Assembly: GCF_000768345.1 (NCBI RefSeq)
Contig: NZ_AVPS01000005.1
Location: 310,001 to 374,000, forward strand
Source: Lysobacter concretionis Ko07 = DSM 16239
Lineage (GTDB): Bacteria; Pseudomonadota; Gammaproteobacteria; Xanthomonadales; Xanthomonadaceae
Direction of reading: 5' to 3'
Length of the DNA: 64,000 nt
Below are positions 16,200 to 23,472 of the stretch, in pieces. Numbering within the stretch: position 1 is the stretch's first letter; each line of letters starts with the position of its first letter. The notes under the pieces were generated by a model. That model did no database searches. It was not told where the DNA came from and saw only the letters and a list, made by a program, of their open reading frames with translations. The position numbers were made by a program, and so were the translations under genes.

Positions 16200-16553
16200 A
16201 GCACTCTCCTTTGCCTATCCATGTGTAGTGCGCCGGCGGATGCCGGCGCGTCGTGCTCCGCCGCGGTCCGTGGGCGTGATCGCATACGGGCGATCGGAGC
16301 GGGGTCGAGTGTGCCAAAGGGCGCGTGGGTAGTGAAGCGTGTTCGAAGCCCGGACGAGTTGGGATCCATCTCAGTCTGTGAGAAGCGGGTAACCGACCAT
16401 CTCCCCCGCGCCCCCCCGTTTTCCTGGAAGACGTGGACTCTTACCCGCCTCAACAAACCGAAGACCTGGGTCAACGGTGCGTTGCCGGGGTTCGCCCGCT
16501 TCCCAACTGGGACACCCTTGGACACAATGTCCGCATTCTTCCCGGAGCACCAG
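16200..16553. other. 354-base intergenic region before the restriction-modification genes
   Basis: No gene, tRNA fragment or clear hairpin is seen. A C-tract (cccccgcgccccccc) lies near 16406. This region probably contains the promoter for the methyltransferase and the left junction of the acquired segment, but no attachment site or direct repeat could be identified. Confidence 0.4.
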
Positions 16554-17777
16554 ATGGATACTTACGAGCTCATCGACATCGCCTTGCAGCGGTTCAGCCC
16601 CAAAGAAGTGGCCACGGCCCTCGGGGTGGATCCCAAGACCGTCCGCCGCTGGCATGCGCGCGAGAGTGAGCCCAAACCTTATGTCGCCGACGCCATCCGC
16701 CAGCGCCTGCTGCCATTCGGCGAGCCGCCGAGCGGCCCGGCCGCCTTCCGCTTCATCGACCTCTTCGCCGGCATCGGTGGCATGCGGATCGCTTTCGAGA
16801 AGCAAGGGGGTCGCTGCGTGTTCACCAGCGAATGGGACGATTACGCCCGCAAGACCTACGCAGCCAACTTCCATGACGGTGCCGAACACACCTTCGCCGG
16901 CGACATCACCCAAGTGCATGAAGACAACGTACCCGACCATGACGTTTTGCTGGCGGGATTTCCTTGCCAGCCGTTCTCGATCGCCGGCGTCTCAAAGAAG
17001 AATGCATTGGGCCGGCCCCACGGCTTTGCCGACAAGACCCAGGGCACCCTGTTTTTCGATGTGGCTCGGATCATCGCAGCCAAGCAGCCAAAGGCGTTCC
17101 TGCTGGAGAACGTGAAGAATCTGATCAGCCACGACAAGGGACGGACCTTCTCCACGATCATCGACGTACTCCGGAACGAGCTGGGCTACCACGTCTGGCA
17201 CAAGGTCATAAATGGCAAGCACTTCGTGCCCCAGAATCGGGAGCGCATCATCATCGTCGGCTTCCGGGACCCCGTGGACTTCAGCTGGGAAAACCTGGAG
17301 CTTCCGCCCATCGAATCGGGACCAAAGCTCGACTCCATCCTGCACCGCGAGGACGGAACCGACCCCGCGGAGTGGCATTGCATCGAAGGCGCGCGTGGCA
17401 AGGTGACCCCGAAATACACCCTCTCCGAAAAGCTCTGGGTGTACCTGCAGAACTACGCGGCCGAGCATCGCCGGAAAGGCAACGGCTTCGGCTTCGGATT
17501 GGTCTCGGGCAAGGACACCGCCCGCACTCTGTCGGCCCGCTACTACAAGGACGGATCGGAAATCCTGATCGACCAGGGACGCCGCAAAAATCCGCGCCGC
17601 CTGACCCCGCGCGAGTGCGCCCGCCTGATGGGTTTCGAGGACAGCTTCCGCATCCCGGTTTCGGATACCCGGGCGTACAAGCAGTTCGGTAACTCCGTGG
17701 TGGTGCCGGTGATCAGCAGCGTGGCCGAACTCATGGCGCCCCTGCTGGACGTTGAAGCCGAGCGCAAGGCCGCGTGA
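16554..17777 (+). CDS. DNA (cytosine-5) methyltransferase of EcoRII/Dcm type with N-terminal HTH
   Basis: It encodes 407 aa. The ATG at 16554 is preferred (CGGAG six bases upstream) over one nine codons earlier. Residues 1-60 form a helix-turn-helix (IALQRFSPKEVATALGVDP, KTVRRWHARESEP). C5-methyltransferase motifs follow in order: I IDLFAGIGGMRIAFE, IV GFPCQPFSIAG with the catalytic Cys, VI LLENVKNL, VIII QNRERIIIVGF and X GNSVVVPVISSVAELM. The next two genes encode Vsr and an EcoRII-type endonuclease, so the target is probably CCWGG. The HTH could allow the enzyme to control its own operon. Confidence 0.88.
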   Translation: MDTYELIDIALQRFSPKEVATALGVDPKTVRRWHARESEPKPYVADAIRQRLLPFGEPPSGPAAFRFIDLFAGIGGMRIAFEKQGGRCVFTSEWDDYARKTYAANFHDGAEHTFAGDITQVHEDNVPDHDVLLAGFPCQPFSIAGVSKKNALGRPHGFADKTQGTLFFDVARIIAAKQPKAFLLENVKNLISHDKGRTFSTIIDVLRNELGYHVWHKVINGKHFVPQNRERIIIVGFRDPVDFSWENLELPPIESGPKLDSILHREDGTDPAEWHCIEGARGKVTPKYTLSEKLWVYLQNYAAEHRRKGNGFGFGLVSGKDTARTLSARYYKDGSEILIDQGRRKNPRRLTPRECARLMGFEDSFRIPVSDTRAYKQFGNSVVVPVISSVAELMAPLLDVEAERKAA

Positions 17778-17779
17778 CC

Positions 17780-18211
17780 ATGGACATCATCAGCCCGGAG
17801 CAGCGCTCCGCGCTGATGTCGCGGATCAAAGGGAAAGACACGAAGATCGAACTGGAAGTCCGGCGCGGACTGCACGCGCTGGGCTTCCGCTATCGACTGG
17901 GGGGTGCCGGTCTTCCCGGCCGGCCCGACATCGTGCTGCCGAAGTACCGCACGGCAGTTTTCGTACACGGCTGCTTCTGGCATGGGCACAGCTGTGAGTT
18001 ATTCCGGCTTCCCAAAACACGCCCCGAGTTCTGGCGACAAAAGATTGAAACCAATCGTGCGCGTGACAAGAAAGTCGGCCATGACCTGATATCCCAAGGA
18101 TGGAAGGTCGAGACGCTCTGGGAATGTGAGCTCAGGGGCCGCTCGACTACAAAGAAACTGGAGGCCATCATGGCGTTGGCCGATCGTATTCGAACCCGGG
18201 GGAACGAGTGA
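17780..18211 (+). CDS. vsr: Very short patch repair endonuclease
   Basis: It encodes 143 aa. Vsr nicks at T:G mismatches created when the 5-methylcytosine made by the adjacent methyltransferase deaminates. Family motifs are clear: ALMSRIKGKDTKIELEVRR at the N-terminus, RPDIVLPKYRTAVFVHGCFW containing the catalytic Asp and metal-site residues, HGHSC for structural zinc, and GWKVETLWECEL near the end. The ATG at 17780 is preferred. A GTG two codons upstream overlaps the methyltransferase stop, so the genes are coupled either way. Confidence 0.9.
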   Translation: MDIISPEQRSALMSRIKGKDTKIELEVRRGLHALGFRYRLGGAGLPGRPDIVLPKYRTAVFVHGCFWHGHSCELFRLPKTRPEFWRQKIETNRARDKKVGHDLISQGWKVETLWECELRGRSTTKKLEAIMALADRIRTRGNE

Positions 18212-19581
18212 CCGAACAGTCCGAGCTGTATTTTTCTGAATCCAACGTCGCAGAAGTCGCCGCTGATGGATCGCCTCTGTGGTGGAAAATCCAGAGCCTC
18301 GCAAGCCAGAGCACAGAGCTGTTCGTCAAGAAGCTTTCGCGCAACGATACCTCGTGGGCTGACGACTCGGGAAAGCACCAGGCCGGGTTCTATATTCCGC
18401 GCCCGATCCGGGAGGCAGGATTTTTTCCCGAACTCCAGGCCAACAATCCGGCGAAGCTGCACATATTCCATGCGGAATGTACGGTTCTGTGGCCGCAGAC
18501 GGGCGAAATCACACTCTCCAACATGCGGCACTACAGCAACAAGGGTCCGGAAACGCACTTCACGGGGCTTCCAAAGCCGCTCTTCCGAGACCTGACGCCG
18601 GCATCGCTCATTCTCTCCGGTCGGCTCGCGCAGCCCATTTCCGACTGCAGCTACTGGATCATTGTTCTGGACTCAGCTACCGAGGAAGCCGAACTGCTTG
18701 AGACGGCTCTCGACCTTGAAGCAGGGTTCCATTACGGACGCTTTGAGCCCTCACGCTTCGAGGACGCGTCCAGGCTCGCGCGGGACGAGACGCAGGAACT
18801 GATTGAGCGACTGCAGAGCGCGATCAGAAACGGGACGTTGCCCGAACTCTTGGCCGAGTACGCGGATATTCCGAACCCAGCCACGATTGCTGCCGGCGCA
18901 CGGAAAGAATGGCTCCAGACAAACGGCTTTACCGGGCTTGATCCGTGGGCGATCCCCAATCCGGGCGACGCCATCATGGAGATCAGCCGGGATATCGAGT
19001 TCCGGCACTACCGGCGGTACGAGTTGCGTCGGCGCGCTGTCGAGCTTGTCTCGCTGCTGGCGGATTCGTCCGATCTGACAACAGCGGTTGTCAGGCGCTT
19101 CCCGGAAATCGATCGGGTTTTCCTCAGCGCCAGCCAGCAACGCAAGAACCGTGCGGGCCGGTCTTTTGAGCATCACATTGCAGCCAGCCTGAAAGCCGGC
19201 CATATCCGCTTTACAGAGCAGGCTGTTACCGGCGGACGGCGGCCGGACTTCGTCATGCCGGATCTGTCCGCATTACGCAGCAAGAAGCGGACCTATGCGG
19301 AAGCGCTGGTACTGGCAGCAAAAACCACGTTGCGAGAGCGCTGGAAGCAGGTATCCAGCGAAAGGCTCAACTGCGACGTTTTTCTTGCCACTGTGGACGA
19401 TCGCGTTGCCGCATCGTCGATCCGTGAAATGGCGAACGCCGACATAAGGCTCGTGGTTCCAGAGGCGCTCAAGTCTAGTGATGAAGCGCACTACAAAGGC
19501 CAGCCGAACGTGCTCTCATTCCGCGAATTCTTTGACGGTGAGATCCGGAAATCTCGTCCGTTCCTCGTCATAGCACGCTAG
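18208..19581 (+). CDS. EcoRII-type type II restriction endonuclease
   Basis: It encodes 457 aa; the GTG start overlaps the vsr stop (GTGA). The C-terminal half contains the EcoRII catalytic domain: RSFEHHIAASLK, then RRPDFVMPD with D347 and AAKTTLRERWKQV with K372, a PD-(D/E)XK-type centre. The N-terminal ~180 residues would be the effector-DNA-binding domain that makes EcoRII need two sites. Length is slightly above EcoRII itself. With the Dcm-type methyltransferase and Vsr upstream this is a complete CCWGG-type restriction-modification set. Specificity is inferred from family and context. The gene converges on the GHKL gene without a visible terminator between. Confidence 0.85.
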   Translation: MTEQSELYFSESNVAEVAADGSPLWWKIQSLASQSTELFVKKLSRNDTSWADDSGKHQAGFYIPRPIREAGFFPELQANNPAKLHIFHAECTVLWPQTGEITLSNMRHYSNKGPETHFTGLPKPLFRDLTPASLILSGRLAQPISDCSYWIIVLDSATEEAELLETALDLEAGFHYGRFEPSRFEDASRLARDETQELIERLQSAIRNGTLPELLAEYADIPNPATIAAGARKEWLQTNGFTGLDPWAIPNPGDAIMEISRDIEFRHYRRYELRRRAVELVSLLADSSDLTTAVVRRFPEIDRVFLSASQQRKNRAGRSFEHHIAASLKAGHIRFTEQAVTGGRRPDFVMPDLSALRSKKRTYAEALVLAAKTTLRERWKQVSSERLNCDVFLATVDDRVAASSIREMANADIRLVVPEALKSSDEAHYKGQPNVLSFREFFDGEIRKSRPFLVIAR

Positions 19582-19699
19582 CGGCGCAATCCACCGGGTG
19601 AAGATCGTCGCTTGACTTCTCGAAACATAACCAAGGGGATGTGCACTGACGCTTGACTGACGTTATTATCTGGACCCATTTTTATCGACAGTTCATTTA

Positions 19700-21778
19700 T
19701 TAGGCTGGTGCCTTAGCTGGTTTCTTTTCTTCCTCTTCCATCCTTTGGAGGAAGTTTTCCAGCCGACCCTTTGCACTATCGCGAGAATGGTAATAACTCT
19801 CATAGGCTGCGCGAGCACTAAGGATCAGTGTTTCGTACGTCAAAATCTTAGCGCCGAGCGAGGCAAGTGCCCGGAGCTCAGCCTCGTCAAGATGAGTCCG
19901 GTCCGAGCATACAAAGTAGATAGCAATAGCGCCTGGCGCACCTCCCCCATCCATCCATTCCGCATGCTGCTTTACATACTCAGCTACGGCGCGTCGATAG
20001 CGATTGCATTGATCGGCAATTTTTGCGTATGGAACGCGAACCCCTGGCCGTTTAAGCTCAACCACTACGTGGCGCCCTGACTGCATGCGATACGCAATGT
20101 CGAGCCTTGCCCCGTCTTCCGAGTCTGGACACGATGCCTTCAGGTACTCCGATAGACGAACCTCTTTCTGCTGAGTCCCTTGAATGCGGTCCCACGTGGG
20201 ATCGAGCAGCCACAGATGATCAAGAAGATAGTTCTGAACAACACTTTCAAGATCCTGGGAATTTATCTTTGACTCAAAGGCTTGAATTACTTCCAACCGC
20301 TGGTGACTGATCTCGTGAAAATAACTTTCCTCAACAGCGTCCAAAGTGGCGAATATCGCTTGAAATTCCGGTGAAAGAACGTCCTCAACACCTTCCAGCA
20401 ACTCCAGCGCTTTTTTAACTCGCAATTTTTCGAATGCCACCATAGTGCTTCGGTAAAGCATAGCTCGCGCACGTCGGTTTCTGCTATCGTCGTTGTAAAA
20501 TTGAACCTTCTCGATTGAGCGAATCAGTTTGCGAGCAAGCTTTCGGTCAGCCTCACGCTCGAGGCTTTCAATCCATTCGTTGATGATATCGCTACCGGCT
20601 CCATCAGGCGCACCGCCTACTTCAGATCGCCAACGATCCCACTGATCGCGAATTTCCGCCATCACGGTAATGAGATGTGCCCGGATTGCAAGGTAATACG
20701 GATCATGTTGAATTACAGACTCCCGGGCGGAAGTCGCCCGATCAACGTCGTCGGAATCCAAAAAATCAGCGTGAACTTCACCGACAATATAGCTATTGAA
20801 ATAGCGGGTATCTCCAATGTCTGAAAGAAGATCCTCTTGCCAAAGTCTTCCATTGGCAAAAAGAGATATTTGATTGATGCTTTCACCATCGGCACCGAGC
20901 TTACTTGGAACATCAACAGTCCCAATAAAGCCGCGAACTCTTAGCGCAACATTATCCACTTCGAGGAGCGAGTTGATTTTTTTTGCCGCAGGCTTCCCGT
21001 TCAGAGACTCAGGCATCGCAAGCGGACTCTTGAAACTGATAGCATCTTCGAAGGACTTGTCGTCAAAATACCAGAGGAATTGAAGGTTTTTATGTATACC
21101 GGCGTGCGCGCGCGTTATCGAGACGCCATCCACAACGACCTGAAAGCCGTGATCGGGACCAATAATACCGAAGCGACGGGCCAATCTTGGAACCAAGTAA
21201 GCTCCACTCTTATCAATAGAGCGATTAAGCTCCTCAAGTATGATCCGAGTTCCGTGACCATTCTTGAACGGAACGGGGCTAGCTAGGACTGCTGGAAGAT
21301 ACTCTTCGTCATTCCTCGCCTTTTCCTCAAGCTCTGCTACGTCAATCGAAAACCCGATTGGCGGCTTCCCGTCAACTTGAGTGACCACTTGTACTTTCTG
21401 GGCAATGGAGAACATCGCCAGCTTGCCGATGCCTTTCCGACCCATCACGCGGCGTTGATTATTGTCGGACATCGCCGACCCCGTAAACTCGCGTCGACTG
21501 TAACCTACGCTTAGGAATCTATTTTGAAGAGCGTTGCGGTCCATTCCGTGACCATCATCGGTTACGGTTAGTTTTGACGCTGCCGCATCAATATCGACCT
21601 CAACCAATGATGACTCAGCATCCCAGCTATTTGCGACCAACTCCGTAAGCACAGAGGGAGCGGATGCATAGAGTTTCATTCCCAAATGGTGGAGCACGTT
21701 GAGATGGAGCTTGAACCGTAACGGCTCATCAAAACTCTCTACTGGCTTGACAACATTTTCGTCACTGACTGCCTCCAT
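19700..21778 (-). CDS. GHKL ATPase fused to a PD-(D/E)XK nuclease-like domain, methyltransferase-associated
   Basis: It encodes 692 aa, with a ribosome site GGAGAGG. Residues ~25-200 form a GHKL (Hsp90/MutL/MORC-type) ATPase: N-box E46..N50..D53 in ELVANSWDA, G1 DDGHGM at 74-79, G2 GRKGIGKLA at 113-121, and NGHGTRIIL. A transducer-like domain and helical region follow to ~500. The C-terminal part contains LDIAYRMQ...VVVELKRPG, with D560 and E574-x-K576, a PD-(D/E)XK nuclease signature, then a helical tail ending in a charged EEEEKKPAK. The combination resembles MutL architecture but is not MutL. It starts 15 bases after the C5-methyltransferase gene on the same strand. A methylation-guided restriction or defence effector is the natural inference; no named family is certain. 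GC content is visibly lower than that of flanking genes. Confidence 0.75.
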   Translation of the reverse strand: MEAVSDENVVKPVESFDEPLRFKLHLNVLHHLGMKLYASAPSVLTELVANSWDAESSLVEVDIDAAASKLTVTDDGHGMDRNALQNRFLSVGYSRREFTGSAMSDNNQRRVMGRKGIGKLAMFSIAQKVQVVTQVDGKPPIGFSIDVAELEEKARNDEEYLPAVLASPVPFKNGHGTRIILEELNRSIDKSGAYLVPRLARRFGIIGPDHGFQVVVDGVSITRAHAGIHKNLQFLWYFDDKSFEDAISFKSPLAMPESLNGKPAAKKINSLLEVDNVALRVRGFIGTVDVPSKLGADGESINQISLFANGRLWQEDLLSDIGDTRYFNSYIVGEVHADFLDSDDVDRATSARESVIQHDPYYLAIRAHLITVMAEIRDQWDRWRSEVGGAPDGAGSDIINEWIESLEREADRKLARKLIRSIEKVQFYNDDSRNRRARAMLYRSTMVAFEKLRVKKALELLEGVEDVLSPEFQAIFATLDAVEESYFHEISHQRLEVIQAFESKINSQDLESVVQNYLLDHLWLLDPTWDRIQGTQQKEVRLSEYLKASCPDSEDGARLDIAYRMQSGRHVVVELKRPGVRVPYAKIADQCNRYRRAVAEYVKQHAEWMDGGGAPGAIAIYFVCSDRTHLDEAELRALASLGAKILTYETLILSARAAYESYYHSRDSAKGRLENFLQRMEEEEKKPAKAPA

Positions 21779-21793
21779 GCCACCTCTCCGGAT

Positions 21794-22831
21794 CTACTGT
21801 GATATGTGCTTAATGAAGTGGTCGCCGACCGCCCAACCGAGCGGTGGCGGTACTGCATTCCCGATGTGTTTGCCAATGGAAAGAAACTCGACCCGCTTGG
21901 CGCTCTCGCCAAATTTATAAGTTAACGGGAAACCCTGTAATAATGCAGCCTCCCTGAGCGTGAGAGCCCGATCCTGTTCCGGATGACCAAATCGCCCCGT
22001 CCCAAAGTTATAAGCTTGTGTTGTTATAGTCGGCGCTGGCTCATCCCATGTCATACGACCGTAAACGCTCTGAAACGTAGACCCAGTTTCTCGTTTGTGG
22101 CATTCCGCCAGCAGCTCCTCCGGCCAGTCGTGCCACGTGCCACCTGGTTTTGACGCCTGTATTCGTCGAACGTTGATATCGGTGAGCATCCTGGCCTTAT
22201 GCAACGGATCTGTCGGGGACTGCTGTCCCGCACCGATTGGCGGCAAATTGCCAATGACGTCGCGAACCGTTGGGAAGCGATCCCATTGTTGATTTTGTAG
22301 TGGCTCCAATTCACCCAACGCAGAGGCGACTAGCACTAAGCGTCGGCGATGCTGAGCTAGGCCGAAGTGCGGGCCGTAACAGGATCTATATCGCACGCTA
22401 TAGCCCAGAATTGCAAGTGTGCTTGTAAATCGACGAAACACGCCGGTACGGCTCAATCCCGGAACGTTTTCCATCGTCACGAGGTGCGGACGCACCTCAG
22501 TAACCAAGCGAGAGAACTCGTCAAGAAGGCTCCACTTAGCATCGGCGGAGGTATCAGCACCACGCATGTGGCGTGAAAACGGCTGGCAGGGAGCGCACCC
22601 AGCTAAAAGGCGCAGCCCGGTTTTTGGGTAGCGCTTTAAGAGCTCAGCCCCGGTGACCTCTCGAATATCACCTGTGACAAATGGAGCGCCAATGTTTACC
22701 TCAAAGGTCGAGCGACAGGAATTGTCAATATCGTAGCCGGCGACAATATCTATGCCTGAGCCCTTCAACCCGAAGGAAAGCCCTCCAACGCCACAAAATA
22801 AATCGATCGCGTGAATTTTCCTAGCTTTCAT
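21794..22831 (-). CDS. DNA (cytosine-5) methyltransferase paired with the GHKL-nuclease
   Basis: It encodes 345 aa with all core motifs: I IDLFCGVGGLSFGL, IV GCAPCQPFSRHMRG with catalytic Cys, VI TMENVPGL, VIII GLAQHRRRLVLVAS, a target-recognition region around residues 190-270, and X IGNAVPPPLGWAVG. It is only distantly similar to the EcoRII-type enzyme at 16554, so it should have a different target sequence. The downstream GHKL-nuclease gene follows after 15 bases, implying one transcript. Its ATG overlaps the stop (TGA) of a short upstream frame carrying a mutase-derived fragment. Codon use and base composition are AT-richer than in the chromosome around. Confidence 0.88.
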   Translation of the reverse strand: MKARKIHAIDLFCGVGGLSFGLKGSGIDIVAGYDIDNSCRSTFEVNIGAPFVTGDIREVTGAELLKRYPKTGLRLLAGCAPCQPFSRHMRGADTSADAKWSLLDEFSRLVTEVRPHLVTMENVPGLSRTGVFRRFTSTLAILGYSVRYRSCYGPHFGLAQHRRRLVLVASALGELEPLQNQQWDRFPTVRDVIGNLPPIGAGQQSPTDPLHKARMLTDINVRRIQASKPGGTWHDWPEELLAECHKRETGSTFQSVYGRMTWDEPAPTITTQAYNFGTGRFGHPEQDRALTLREAALLQGFPLTYKFGESAKRVEFLSIGKHIGNAVPPPLGWAVGDHFIKHISQ

Positions 22832-22892
22832 AATTCAACACCCCAATCACATTCCTCTTCGAAAATAACTACGCCCCCGCCGAAGCCATTCT

Positions 22893-22957
22893 CCTGCCAG
22901 GGGTTCTCGTTGAATTTCAGCCCCAGCTCCTTGTTGATGATCATCTGAATCGGGACG
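22893..22957 (-). repeat. 65-bp duplicated fragment of icmF at the island edge
   Basis: Bases 22893-22957 match 24006-24070 inside icmF with 3 mismatches. On the minus strand both read [11 protein letters not shown](K/N)FNENPWQ. Here the frame continues as a 38-codon open frame (22828-22944) ending FEEECDWGVEL, whose TGA overlaps the methyltransferase ATG. A recombination scar or captured filler DNA is likely; whether the short frame is translated is unknown. Confidence 0.75.
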
Positions 22958-23153
22958 TTGGCGGGGTATTGGGCGCGCCATCGCGCAGCGCCAAACGCTC
23001 GGGCGACAAGGCACCGCTTTGGTAGGCCAGCTCAACCATCTCCTCGAAGAAGTCGATCTTCGCGCCAGCGCTCAAACTAATCCATGCCAGCAACTGGGCG
23101 CGCTCGGCATCCTCGAAGGAGAAGCTCGGTACTCGCTCAAGATTTGCGGTCAT
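22941..23153 (-). CDS. Small acidic protein downstream of icmF, function unknown
   Basis: It encodes 70 aa beginning MTANLERVPSFSFEDAERAQ. The core is helical (LLAWISLSAGAKIDFFEEMV, ELAYQSGALSPERLALRDG), and the last ten residues (NTPPTSRFR) run into the icmF-derived repeat, so the true C-terminus was probably replaced. The pattern resembles short partner proteins encoded next to nucleotidyltransferase-like toxins, but no toxin gene is present and this link is tentative. A GGGTGA sequence precedes the ATG. Another tiny frame (23137-23226, MGRPRDLEDIDKLQQIRDAE...) overlaps its start. Confidence 0.45.
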   Translation of the reverse strand: MTANLERVPSFSFEDAERAQLLAWISLSAGAKIDFFEEMVELAYQSGALSPERLALRDGAPNTPPTSRFR

Positions 23154-23231
23154 TGCTATCACCCTGCTCGGCATCGCGGATCTGCTGGAGCTTATCAATG
23201 TCTTCCAGATCACGCGGCCGGCCCATGCCAA

Positions 23232-23468
23232 TCACAGCCGGAACGAGGCTTCATTCGATGACCGCGGCCGCGCCGGCCAGCGAGGGCTCAGCGCTTCCAC
23301 CACTTCCATCAGTTCAGCCCACGCTTCGAACGGATCACCGTCACCGGACGGCGTATACGGCAGGCCACCATCGCGCACGAGCAATGCATCCGGCTTGCGC
23401 CCAGTTGGTCGGGAAGCCGTTTTCTGTGATGAGCCCTGCTTCTCGATCTGGTCGACCAGCCGCGCCAT
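23232..23468 (-). CDS. Small hypothetical protein directly after icmF
   Basis: It encodes 78 aa starting MARLVDQIEKQGSSQ, four bases after the icmF stop. It contains a Pro/Gly turn region (LLVRDGGLPYTPSGDGDPFE) and a helix (AWAELMEVVEALSPRW). No family is recognised. Tight spacing to icmF suggests co-transcription. The ribosome site is weak. Together with the two short frames further downstream it forms a cluster of minor genes between icmF and the acquired methyltransferase operon. Confidence 0.45.
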   Translation of the reverse strand: MARLVDQIEKQGSSQKTASRPTGRKPDALLVRDGGLPYTPSGDGDPFEAWAELMEVVEALSPRWPARPRSSNEASFRL

Positions 23469-23472
23469 CGAC

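Noticed and set aside
15666-16553. Extension of the Dcm-type methyltransferase start far upstream
   Set aside because: The upstream part is antisense to the gene at 15735-16199 and looks non-coding; a ribosome site and HTH start fit the ATG at 16554.
19582-19699. Terminator between the EcoRII-type gene and the GHKL gene
   Set aside because: The region is AT-rich, but no stem with a T-tract could be drawn on either strand.
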